Origin: a bacterium
Lineage (GTDB): Bacteria; BMS3Abin14
Length of the DNA stretch: 5,498 nucleotides
Assembly: GCA_020352595.1 (NCBI GenBank)
Contig: CP070682.1
Span: forward strand, 721,729 to 727,226
Reading direction: 5' to 3'
Position numbers and translations under genes: made by a program
Shown: positions 1 through 5,498 of the stretch, in pieces
How positions within the stretch are numbered: position 1 is the stretch's first letter
How the letters are laid out: each line of letters opens with the position of its first letter
The notes under the pieces: generated by a model
Told to the model about the DNA's origin: nothing
Database searches by the model: none
The model's input: only the letters and a program-made list of their open reading frames with translations

Positions 1-26
1 TCGCTAACGCCTTCCGACCAGCTACG

Positions 27-142
27 GTGGACAAGCACTATGATCTTCGTTCTAGTTCGATTCCATCCCTGTGAGGAAAGCCCGCCTTCGCTCCCCTGGA
101 AAACCTGGATTGGGGAGGAGGGTGAGCTATGGCGGGCACCAC
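27..142 (+). pseudogene. Possible tRNA-Phe remnant, inverted relative to the intact gene and interrupted
   Basis: Three plus-strand pieces match, in order, parts of the intact minus-strand tRNA-Phe locus. Positions 27-38 (GGTGGACAAGCAC-like) resemble the leader GGTGACAAGCAC. Positions 55-70 (GTTCGATTCCATCCCT) match the T-loop and 3' acceptor strand with one mismatch. Positions 135-142 (GGCACCAC) match the acceptor/CCA end and run on into AAAACT, as downstream of the real gene. The D-arm and anticodon arm are missing. A 64-bp stretch (71-134) carrying a REP-like hairpin sits inside what would be the acceptor strand. It cannot encode a working tRNA. The matches are short and GTTCGATTCC is common to many tRNAs, so the case rests on order, orientation and the shared flank. 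Confidence 0.4.
80..137. repeat. REP-like imperfect hairpin (GCCCGCC ... GGCGGGC)
   Basis: The ends GCCCGCC (80-86) and GGCGGGC (131-137) are perfect inverted repeats. An inner pair, CTCCCC (91-96) and GGGGAG (112-117), extends the structure. The left part reads GCCCGCCTTCGCT and the right part GAGCTATGGCGGGC, a style seen in dispersed intergenic hairpins of many bacterial genomes. It sits between two pieces of the putative tRNA remnant, as an inserted mobile hairpin would. No transposase is present here. Whether it is dispersed cannot be judged from one copy. Confidence 0.5.
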
Positions 143-190
143 AAAACTAAAGGGTCCAGCACGACACATCGCACTGGACCCTGAGTTTTG
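142..190 (-). terminator. Palindromic terminator downstream of tRNA-Phe
   Basis: The arms CAAAACTAAAGGGTCCAG (142-159) and CTGGACCCTGAGTTTTG (174-190) pair almost fully around a 14-nt loop. Read on the minus strand, a GGGTCCAG/CTGGACCC stem is followed by TTTAGTTTTG and begins a few bases after the tRNA CCA end. That is a plausible intrinsic terminator for the tRNA transcript. The A/T tracts on both sides could make it bidirectional. The inverted repeat continues outward at 135-141 and 193-201 (GGCACCA-like ends) and so reaches into the tRNA 3' end. Confidence 0.6.
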
Positions 191-194
191 TAGG

Positions 195-270
<76 letters not shown>

Positions 271-329
271 ATTGTGTGCTTGTCACCTCCCTGCGCTGAG
301 GAGGTAGGGCAGAGGGGACCCGTCGGAGA

Positions 330-346
330 TCCCGCTATCAGCGGGA
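330..346. repeat. Short GC hairpin (TCCCGC-TATCA-GCGGGA)
   Basis: Six-base arms TCCCGC and GCGGGA enclose the loop TATCA. This is the end of the first ~100-bp repeat unit. Its diverged counterpart in the second unit is CCCGCC-ATG-GGCGGG (417-431): the stem is kept while its bases changed, which suggests selection on structure or turnover of a hairpin element. No T tract follows on either strand, so I do not call it a terminator. Confidence 0.5.
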
Positions 347-416
347 CTCTACCGACTGAGCTACCTCGGCATTATGTGCTTGTCACCTCCCTGCGCTGAG
401 GAGGCCCGTCGGAGAC

Positions 417-454
417 CCCGCCATGGGCGGGACTCTAGTCCCGCCCATGGCGGG
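417..454. repeat. Perfect 18+18 bp inverted repeat with 2-bp centre
   Basis: The arm CCCGCCATGGGCGGGACT (417-434) is followed by CT and then its exact reverse complement AGTCCCGCCCATGGCGGG (437-454). Each arm is itself a hairpin (CCCGCC/GGCGGG around three bases), so the locus could switch between one long cruciform and two small hairpins. It lies 78 bp beyond the end of the two-domain lipoprotein gene and may block read-through, although no T tract is present. It also splits the third tRNA 5' fragment from its repeat unit. Confidence 0.8.
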
Positions 455-531
455 AAGCTACCTCGGCTTGTGGGGACCTTCCTGTCTATTCCAAAAAGCC
501 TGGCGTGTCAAGCGTCGGCGGCCGTTCCCGG

Positions 532-1290
532 TCAGTACCGGGGGAACCTGTAGTCGTCGTCATCCTCGTCCTGGTCCTTCCCCTTTTCCTTGCCCTTCTT
601 CTTCCCCCAGGGAACGCGCTCGAAGCGCTCCTTGTCCTTGTCCTTGTCCCTGTCCTTGTCGTCGTACCGGTACCTGGGGACGTCTCTCAGCTTCCCGGGC
701 ACGCGGTCCACGTCGATGTAGGCCCAGGGGCCGTTGTAGCTCCAGGACCAGTACCAGACGCCCTTGTAGCGCGAGTACCAGCGGTCCTTCATGAAGAAGA
801 TCTCGTCCGACACCCCGGGGTAGGCGTAGGCTCCGGCTCCGGGCAGCTTGTAGAGGAAGCCGGGCTCCTTGTAACTTGTGGGCGGCGGCGGTTCGTTCCA
901 CCGCTTCCGCCAGTGGGTGAAGGGCACCTGGTAGGGCTCGCGCCCGTACCGGCTCCGGTAGTCCGGCGGAAGCCTGCGCAGGACGCTGGGCACGCGCTGC
1001 AGGCTCAGGTACACCCAGGGTCCGAGGTAACTGCGGCTCCAGTACCACGTGCCCCGGACGTGGTAGTACCAGAGTCCGTTGTAGGACAGGATGTCCACCG
1101 ATATGCCGGGCACGAAGTAGACGCCCCACGTCGGGATGAGGAAAAGGGACTCCGGCTCCTGGATCACCACGGCGGGCGGCGGCGGTGGCGGCACAGTGGC
1201 CACCGGAGGCCCCACGGGGTAGACCGCGCAGGAGGATGCCACCAGCGCGGCGAGGAGCAAAAGGGACAGGAACAGACTGCGCTTGTTCAT
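532..1290 (-). CDS. Lipoprotein with two copies of a WYWSxSYxGPW domain and a charged tail
   Basis: This 252-aa protein starts with a signal peptide (MNKRS, then a Leu/Ala-rich core) ending in ALVASS-Cys21, a slightly atypical lipobox. It is probably an envelope lipoprotein. A proline-rich linker (residues 24-40, six consecutive Pro) leads to domain A (about 48-111) and domain B (about 143-206). The domains are repeats of each other: WYYHVRGTWYWSRSYLGPW at 74-92 against WYSRYKGVWYWSWSYNGPW at 171-189, each followed by RVPxxLRxxP. The tail (205-252) is low complexity, with KD/RD repeats, a Lys/Gly stretch and DEDDDD. The ATG has a good Shine-Dalgarno (GGAGG, 6-nt spacer) and a promoter upstream. 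A 269-aa reading frame on the other strand is a shadow. I cannot assign a function. The single-domain protein at 2281-2673 is a paralogue. Confidence 0.88.
   Translation of the reverse strand: MNKRSLFLSLLLLAALVASSCAVYPVGPPVATVPPPPPPAVVIQEPESLFLIPTWGVYFVPGISVDILSYNGLWYYHVRGTWYWSRSYLGPWVYLSLQRVPSVLRRLPPDYRSRYGREPYQVPFTHWRKRWNEPPPPTSYKEPGFLYKLPGAGAYAYPGVSDEIFFMKDRWYSRYKGVWYWSWSYNGPWAYIDVDRVPGKLRDVPRYRYDDKDRDKDKDKERFERVPWGKKKGKEKGKDQDEDDDDYRFPRY
629..658. repeat. In-frame hexanucleotide tandem repeat (TCCTTG x5)
   Basis: Five tandem TCCTTG units, the fourth with one change (TCCCTG), lie inside the lipoprotein gene. On the coding strand the unit encodes Lys-Asp, giving the KD/RD dipeptide run at about residues 211-220. 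Because the unit is six bases, gain or loss of copies lengthens or shortens the charged tail without shifting the frame. Confidence 0.75.
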
Positions 1291-1317
1291 GGTTCACCTC
1301 CAAACCACGTTTAGGGA

Positions 1318-1347
1318 ATTATAACCAATGAGACAGCCTGATGTCAC
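1318..1347 (-). promoter_or_regulatory. Sigma70-type promoter of the two-domain lipoprotein gene
   Basis: On the minus strand GTGACA (1347-1342, 5 of 6 to TTGACA) and a perfect TATAAT (1323-1318) are separated by 18 bp. Transcription would start about 20 bases upstream of the ATG, giving a short leader that holds the GGAGG Shine-Dalgarno. The position relative to the gene is right, which raises confidence in both. Confidence 0.7.
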
Positions 1348-1422
1348 AACCGTTTCTATAGACACCACGGTCAGTCGGTCGGTTTATCCATGTTTCGAGC
1401 CGGTGGGGTCCATCTTCAGGGA

Positions 1423-1431
1423 TGCTATAAT
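1423..1431 (+). promoter_or_regulatory. Extended -10 promoter of the nitroreductase gene
   Basis: TGCTATAAT combines the TGn extension with a perfect -10 hexamer (1426-1431). No good -35 box lies 16-18 bp upstream, as is usual for extended -10 promoters. The start point would be near 1438, about 30 bases before the ATG at 1468. This also means the earlier in-frame ATG at 1390 would lie outside the transcript. Confidence 0.6.
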
Positions 1432-1467
1432 TATCCTGCGAAGCCAGTGGGCCAAGGGGGTGCCATC

Positions 1468-2151
1468 ATGATCACGAGAAGGGGTTTTCTGGGGGGAGGC
1501 GCCGCAGGTATCCTCGCCCTGCACCTTTCCGAACTGCACTCGTGGACAGGAACCGGCCAGACGCCGTTCCCCGAGGGTGACGGACTGTCCGTCAGGGAGG
1601 CCATGGCCAGGCGGCGGACCGTGCGGCAGTTCTCCGACAGGATGCTGAGGGAAGAGCAGCTCATGGGAGTCCTGTGGGCCGCCCAGGGGATCACGGACAG
1701 GTCCAGGGGCTTCAGGACGACCCCGTCAGCCGGAGCCCTGTATCCCCTCGAGACCTTCGCGCTGCTCGGCCCCAAAGCCGTGGCCGGGCTCGCGCAGGGT
1801 GTCTACAGTTACCAGCCGAGGACCACGGTCATCGAGCGCATCGGCGATGAAGACAGCAGGATACCTCTGGCGGAGGCGTGCCTGGGGCAGACGTGGCTGG
1901 CGGGGGCTCCGGTGTGCCTGGTGATCTCGGCTGTCTACGGGAGGACGACGGCCAAGTACGGCGAGCGTGGCGTGCGCTACGTCGCCATCGAGGCCGGCTG
2001 CGCCGCCCAGAACGTCTTCCTGCTGGCCGAGTCCATGGGGCTCTCGGCGGGCATCGTGGGGGCCTTCGAGGATGGGAAAGTAAAGGACCTGGTGGGCGAC
2101 GCCACCGCGGCGGATCCTCTGCTGGTCATGCCGGTGGGGTATCGTGCCTGA
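1468..2151 (+). CDS. SagB-type nitroreductase/dehydrogenase with Tat signal
   Basis: This 227-aa FMN-dependent nitroreductase-fold protein is of the SagB/ThcOx type. Residues 48-55 (RRRTVRQF) are the N-terminal FMN-phosphate contact. PSAGALYPLE (86-95) and KYGERGVRYVAIEAG (163-177) are family hallmarks, and MGLSAGIVGAF (190-200) is the usual C-terminal motif. The N-terminus TRRGFLGGGAAG (3-14) matches a twin-arginine signal, suggesting export of the folded flavoprotein to the periplasm. The start at 1468 is chosen because it begins at this signal, follows a GGGGGTG Shine-Dalgarno and lies just after the extended -10 promoter. An in-frame ATG at 1390 would add 26 residues and bury the signal. 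In related proteins I recall EAGHxAQN; here it is EAGC-AAQN, with Cys178 for His. No YcaO or peptide-cyclisation gene is nearby, so a RiPP role is not supported. Substrate unknown. Confidence 0.9.
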   Translation: MITRRGFLGGGAAGILALHLSELHSWTGTGQTPFPEGDGLSVREAMARRRTVRQFSDRMLREEQLMGVLWAAQGITDRSRGFRTTPSAGALYPLETFALLGPKAVAGLAQGVYSYQPRTTVIERIGDEDSRIPLAEACLGQTWLAGAPVCLVISAVYGRTTAKYGERGVRYVAIEAGCAAQNVFLLAESMGLSAGIVGAFEDGKVKDLVGDATAADPLLVMPVGYRA

Positions 2152-2158
2152 AAGGATG

Positions 2159-2174
2159 GGCCGGTAACCGGGCC
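2159..2174. terminator. Weak hairpin after the nitroreductase gene
   Basis: GGCCGG and CCGGGCC can pair with one bulged G around the loop TAA, starting 8 bases after the stop codon. No T tract follows, so intrinsic termination is doubtful. The convergent lipoprotein gene ends about 105 bp further on, and I see no other terminator in the gap 2152-2280. Confidence 0.25.
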
Positions 2175-2280
2175 GCGGATTAAGATCCAGGATCCGAAAA
2201 ACAGTGTTCTGGCGCGAAATGCAGCAGTACGTGTGTCGTTGCGCCGCCCATCTAATAACGAACCCTGCATCCGATCCCCG

Positions 2281-2673
2281 TCACCTGGGTGTGAACTCCC
2301 TCGACCATTCCTCGAAGGTCGTCTCCCTGCATTCCGGAAGTGTGATGCGGTAGTCCCTGCTGAAGCTGCGCACCGCCCCGGGCACGTGCTTTTCCTCAAG
2401 CCCGTAGAGCATGCCGAGGTATGTCCGGCTCCAGTACCACTGCCCCCGGATATTCCAGAACCAGCGGCCCTCGAAGTGGAAGACGTCCACGTGCAGGTCC
2501 GGCGCGAAGGATATCCCCTTGCCCTGGACCACGCACATGATCTCGGGAACCTCGAAGACCACGGGCGCCTCCGCCGCGGAGGGGTCCATGGGCAGTTCCT
2601 TCGGAGCGCCGGCGCAGCCGGCGAGGATCAGGAGAGCGAAAAGCGTCGAAAGGCTCAGAATACGTCTGGTCAA
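2281..2673 (-). CDS. Single-domain paralogous lipoprotein (WYWSRTYLG domain), TTG start
   Basis: The 130-aa lipoprotein begins TRRILSL after the initiator and has a canonical lipobox L17-A18-G19-C20. Its single domain (about 43-109) matches the domains of the lipoprotein at 532-1290: GISFAPDLHVDVF, then RWFWNIRGQWYWSRTYLG (70-87), then VPGAVRSFSRDYR. The tail FEEWSREF (120-127) resembles the FTHWRKRW after domain A of the larger protein, so domain A is the closer relative. The TTG start is chosen because GGAGG lies 5 bases upstream and the signal peptide then has normal length. Upstream ATGs (2751, 2712) would add 26 or 13 residues before it and lack a ribosome site. The conserved GPW of the paralogue is GML here. 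Function unknown. Confidence 0.85.
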   Translation of the reverse strand: MTRRILSLSTLFALLILAGCAGAPKELPMDPSAAEAPVVFEVPEIMCVVQGKGISFAPDLHVDVFHFEGRWFWNIRGQWYWSRTYLGMLYGLEEKHVPGAVRSFSRDYRITLPECRETTFEEWSREFTPR

Positions 2674-2678
2674 AGTGT

Positions 2679-2683
2679 CCTCC
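2679..2683 (-). promoter_or_regulatory. Ribosome binding site deciding the TTG start
   Basis: GGAGG on the minus strand lies 5 bases before TTG (2673-2671). It selects the TTG over the upstream in-frame ATGs, neither of which has a comparable site, and gives a signal peptide of about 19 residues before the lipobox Cys. Confidence 0.75.
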
Positions 2684-2710
2684 GTTGGATCGGGCAAGAC
2701 CGATACTGAC

Positions 2711-2716
2711 ATTCTA
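2711..2716 (-). promoter_or_regulatory. Candidate -10 box of the single-domain lipoprotein gene
   Basis: TAGAAT (5 of 6 to consensus) on the minus strand would place the start point about 30 bases before the TTG codon. No clear -35 box is visible 16-18 bp upstream. The rest of 2674-2841 shows only a weak GGAGG/CCTCC hairpin (2815-2829) beyond the permease stop. Confidence 0.3.
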
Positions 2717-2841
2717 GCGGATTTTCGGAGCGGCTGGGAGACGGGGCGCATGGGCGAAGGGAGAGCAGTGCCCGGTACCTGGTTCCTGGGGCTTTGGAAA
2801 GGAGGGAGGACGTAGGAGGATAACCCTCCCCGCAGGCAGCC

Positions 2842-3659
2842 TTACAGGACCATCCTCTTCCGGATCTCCCTCACGGCCACGATGAAGGAGGCCAGGAAGA
2901 AGACCACGAGCCAGAGGGTGTCAGAGGCGATGCGCCACCCCACCTCCCCCGCGAAGAGGTCCCTGCTGGCCGAGACGCCGTGGGTCAGGGGAAGGAACCA
3001 GGCCACGGTCTGTGCCCATTGCGGCAGGTTTCCCACGGGGAAGAAGATGCCTGAAAAGAGGAACATGGGTGCGATGGCCAGGGTGAAATAGTAGGAGAAG
3101 AAGTCGTAGGAGGGGGACTTGGCGGTGACGATCATGGACAGGGCCGAGAAGAGAAGCCCGATGAGAAAGGACAGGGCCAGTGCGAGGAGGGCCCAGAGGC
3201 TTGTCACCAGGCCGAAGAGGGCCATCACCAGGAGCATGGCCGCCCCCGAGAGGAACCCCTTGGTGGCCCCCCACAGGATCTCGCCGGCCACGATCTCGTC
3301 CAGGGAAACGGGGGTGGCCAGGATGGCGTTGTAGGTGTGCTGCCTGGTCATCCTGGTGAAGGCTCCGAAGGTGCACTCGAAGGTGGCGGCGTACATGGCG
3401 GTGGAGCAGACGAGGCCGGGGGCCAGGAACTGGATGTAGGGCACCCCGTCCACGGTCCCCACCATCCTTCCGAGCCCCCAACCCATGGCGAGGAGGTAGA
3501 GCAAAGGCTCACCCAGGTTGCCGATGACGCTGGCCTTGTAGAAGGTGGTCCAGACCCTGGCGTCCCGGTACCAGACCGTGACCGCGCGCCACGTCAGGTC
3601 GGGCAGGAGGCGGGAACTCCGTCTCGCCATGACCGGCTGTCTGGGTCCGGCCCGCTCCC

Positions 3660-3663
<4 letters not shown>
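2842..3663 (-). CDS. ABC-2 type transporter permease (NodJ-like)
   Basis: This is a 273-aa inner-membrane permease of the ABC-2 exporter family. After a basic cytoplasmic N-terminus it has about six hydrophobic segments, roughly 52-68, 76-98, 124-152, 155-180, 190-212 and 247-265. The family signature LFSGIFFPVGNLPQWA...LPLTHGV (202-230) is intact. The cytoplasmic stretch FTRMTRQHTYNAILATPVSLDEIVAGE (102-128) matches the NodJ-like coupling region. The start ATG overlaps the ATPase stop (ATGA), giving translational coupling; a longer in-frame extension into the ATPase gene is a shadow. A second ATG at codon 12 lacks a ribosome site. Length is near the ~260 aa of NodJ. It should pair with the ATPase at 3660-4589 to export an unknown substrate. 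No nodulation genes are present, so I do not use the nodJ symbol. Confidence 0.92.
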
Positions 3664-4589
<926 letters not shown>

Positions 4590-4810
4590 GGGGATCTCAA
4601 CTCCCTGATCTCAGATCTCAGAAAACAGTTTCCAGATTGTCCTGATTCCACACATCCCAAACTTAACACAAAATCGGTGATTGTCAGGAGGACACGGGCT
4701 TTGAAAATTGTCCTCCCGAGGCGCCCCCCCCCGTACCACACTGATGCTCTGGGCCAGGAAAGGGGGAGACGGCAATTTGGGATATCTGAGGCCTGAGATC
4801 TGGGATCCCC
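4590..4810. repeat. Intergenic stretch with short terminal inverted repeats, possible MITE
   Basis: The stretch begins GGGGATC (4590-4596) and ends GATCCCC (4804-4810). Inside the ends lie GATCTCA motifs: three on the left (4593, 4607, 4614) and their reverse complement TGAGATC on the right (4794-4800). A further inverted pair, ATCCCAAA and TTTGGGAT (4653-4661 and 4776-4783), is nested inside. At the centre is a GGAGGAC/GTCCTCC hairpin (4687-4716) followed by a run of nine C (4724-4732). No credible gene is seen: a 98-codon minus-strand frame here has no family character. It occupies the whole leader of the ABC operon. One copy cannot prove mobility. Confidence 0.4.
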
Positions 4811-4821
4811 CTTTCCACCCC

Positions 4822-4850
4822 TTGACAGATCATATTTTTGGGAATATATT
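4822..4850 (+). promoter_or_regulatory. Strong sigma70 promoter of the DUF6502 gene
   Basis: A perfect TTGACA (4822-4827) and TATATT (4845-4850, 5 of 6) are separated by the ideal 17 bp. The start point falls at about 4857-4858, which is at or one base before the ATG of the following gene. Confidence 0.8.
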
Positions 4851-4855
4851 CCCAA
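4838..4855. promoter_or_regulatory. Perfect 18-bp palindrome over the -10 box, probable operator
   Basis: TTGGGAATATATTCCCAA is its own reverse complement over all 18 bases and contains the -10 box TATATT. A dimeric regulator bound here would block RNA polymerase, so repression is the simplest reading. The regulator is unknown; the adjacent DUF6502 protein, which has a helix-turn-helix-like N-terminus, is a candidate for autoregulation (inference). Such a short symmetric site with no spacer is unlikely to be a terminator. Confidence 0.7.
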
Positions 4856-4857
4856 TT

Positions 4858-5498
4858 ATGGAAGCCAGGAAGAAAATCGTGTCATCTGCCATCGTTGCCC
4901 TACTCCGGCCCCTCGCGAGGGTCCTTTTGAGGAACGGTATTCCCCACAGGACCTTCGCCGAGTTGGCAAAGAGGGCCTACGTGTCCGCCGCCATGGAGGA
5001 TTTCGTCATCCACGGCCGCAAACCCTCAATATCCCGCGTTTCGGTGATCACAGGCCTGACCAGGAAAGAGGTGTCCAGGCTGCGGGACCATGCCGATGCG
5101 GACGAGAGGATCTCCGCCGAAAAGTACAACCGGGCCGCCAGAGTCATCGGCGGCTGGGTGAGGGACGAGCGTTTCCATGAAGGTGGCGGGCAGCCATCGG
5201 ACCTTCCGGTGGATGGGGAAGAGCGTTCATTCGCGCAGCTTGTGCGGCTGCACAGCGGGGACATCCCTCACCGGGCGGTCCTGGACGAACTCGAGCGTGT
5301 GGGCACTGTGGTCCGCCTGGAGGACGGAAGAGTCAGGCTCCTCGGCCGGGCCTACATCCCGAGGAGCGGTGAAGAGGAGAAGATGGGCATCCTGGGACGG
5401 GACGTTGCGGACCTGATATCCACCATCGATCACAACCTGAGCGAAGGAGCGGGGAAGCCCCACTTCCAGAGGAAGGTCAGCTACGACAACCTGCCGCA
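4858..5498 (+). CDS. DUF6502-family protein, 3' end beyond window
   Basis: An open frame of 213 codons runs to the window edge without a stop. The N-terminal part (about 14-76) reads LLRPLARVLLRNGI, then FAELAKRAYV, then GRKPSISRVSVITGLTRKEVSRLR, the helix-turn-helix-like start of the DUF6502 family. It continues with NRAARVIGGWVRDERF, the stretch SFAQLVRLHSGDIPHRAVLDEL (124-145), a wing-like GTVVRLEDGRVRLLGRAYIP, and DVADLISTIDHNL with FQRKVSYDNLP at the end. All are conserved in the family as I know it. The biochemical role is not established; DNA binding is an inference. The ATG has no Shine-Dalgarno and coincides with the predicted transcription start. An alternative GTG at 4879 has AGGAAG 6 bases upstream and would remove seven residues. 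Confidence 0.88.
   Translation, partial: MEARKKIVSSAIVALLRPLARVLLRNGIPHRTFAELAKRAYVSAAMEDFVIHGRKPSISRVSVITGLTRKEVSRLRDHADADERISAEKYNRAARVIGGWVRDERFHEGGGQPSDLPVDGEERSFAQLVRLHSGDIPHRAVLDELERVGTVVRLEDGRVRLLGRAYIPRSGEEEKMGILGRDVADLISTIDHNLSEGAGKPHFQRKVSYDNLP

Noticed and set aside
1..31. Possible 5' end of another tRNA gene on the minus strand (TAGCTGGTCGG-like)
   Set aside because: The D stem does not close and the sequence is cut by the window edge; too little to support a tRNA.
505..1314. 269-codon plus-strand frame over the two-domain lipoprotein gene
   Set aside because: Its product is a Val/Pro/Gly-rich low-complexity sequence typical of an antisense shadow. The minus-strand frame has a promoter, ribosome site, signal peptide and paralogue.
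1390..1467. Upstream ATG for the nitroreductase
   Set aside because: It precedes the predicted promoter start, has no ribosome site and would place 26 residues before the Tat motif.
1468..2151. RiPP (thiazole/oxazole) cluster suggested by the SagB-type gene
   Set aside because: No YcaO cyclodehydratase, E1-like partner or precursor peptide is visible, and the Tat signal does not fit a cytoplasmic synthetase complex.

Overview
The window looks like a piece of a GC-rich Gram-negative chromosome. The best guess is a deltaproteobacterial (Desulfobacterota/Geobacter-like) or related proteobacterial lineage. The grounds are two lipoproteins with signal-peptidase-II signals, a Tat-type signal on a SagB-type nitroreductase, a NodI/NodJ-like ABC-2 exporter pair and a DUF6502-type protein. 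This is inference from gene families; no marker gene fixes the taxon.

Region 1-531 holds no protein gene. It contains one intact tRNA-Phe(GAA) gene on the minus strand (195-270) inside a mosaic of tRNA-derived repeats. On its upstream side, its first 24 nt and its leader recur exactly 100 bp away, and a 12-nt trace follows a further ~97 bp away. On its downstream side lies a palindromic terminator. Beyond that, on the opposite strand, are pieces that read like a decayed tRNA-Phe copy split by a REP-like hairpin. Several strong GC-rich hairpins, including an 18+18 bp perfect inverted repeat, sit between this region and the first protein gene.

Region 532-2673 holds two minus-strand lipoprotein genes that flank a plus-strand gene. 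The first lipoprotein has two copies of a tryptophan/tyrosine-rich domain (core WYWSxSYxGPW) and a charged KD-rich tail. The second has one copy and starts at a TTG placed correctly behind a Shine-Dalgarno sequence. Between them is a Tat-signal-bearing SagB-type nitroreductase with its own extended -10 promoter. The lipoproteins have no function I can name; shared domain and proximity suggest they are related envelope proteins.

Region 2842-4589 is a two-gene minus-strand operon: an ABC ATPase (NodI/DrrA-like) followed, with an ATGA overlap, by its ABC-2 permease (NodJ-like). Together they should form an exporter; the substrate is unknown. A 221-bp intergenic stretch with short terminal inverted repeats lies directly in front of the ATPase.

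Region 4811-5498 carries a strong sigma70-type promoter whose -10 box lies inside a perfect 18-bp palindrome (probable operator). It drives a DUF6502-family gene that runs off the right edge. The predicted transcript either is leaderless (ATG 4858) or has a ~22-nt leader with a Shine-Dalgarno and GTG start (4879). The most unusual parts of the window are the tRNA-Phe repeat mosaic, the duplicated-domain lipoproteins and the operator/promoter in front of the DUF6502 gene.
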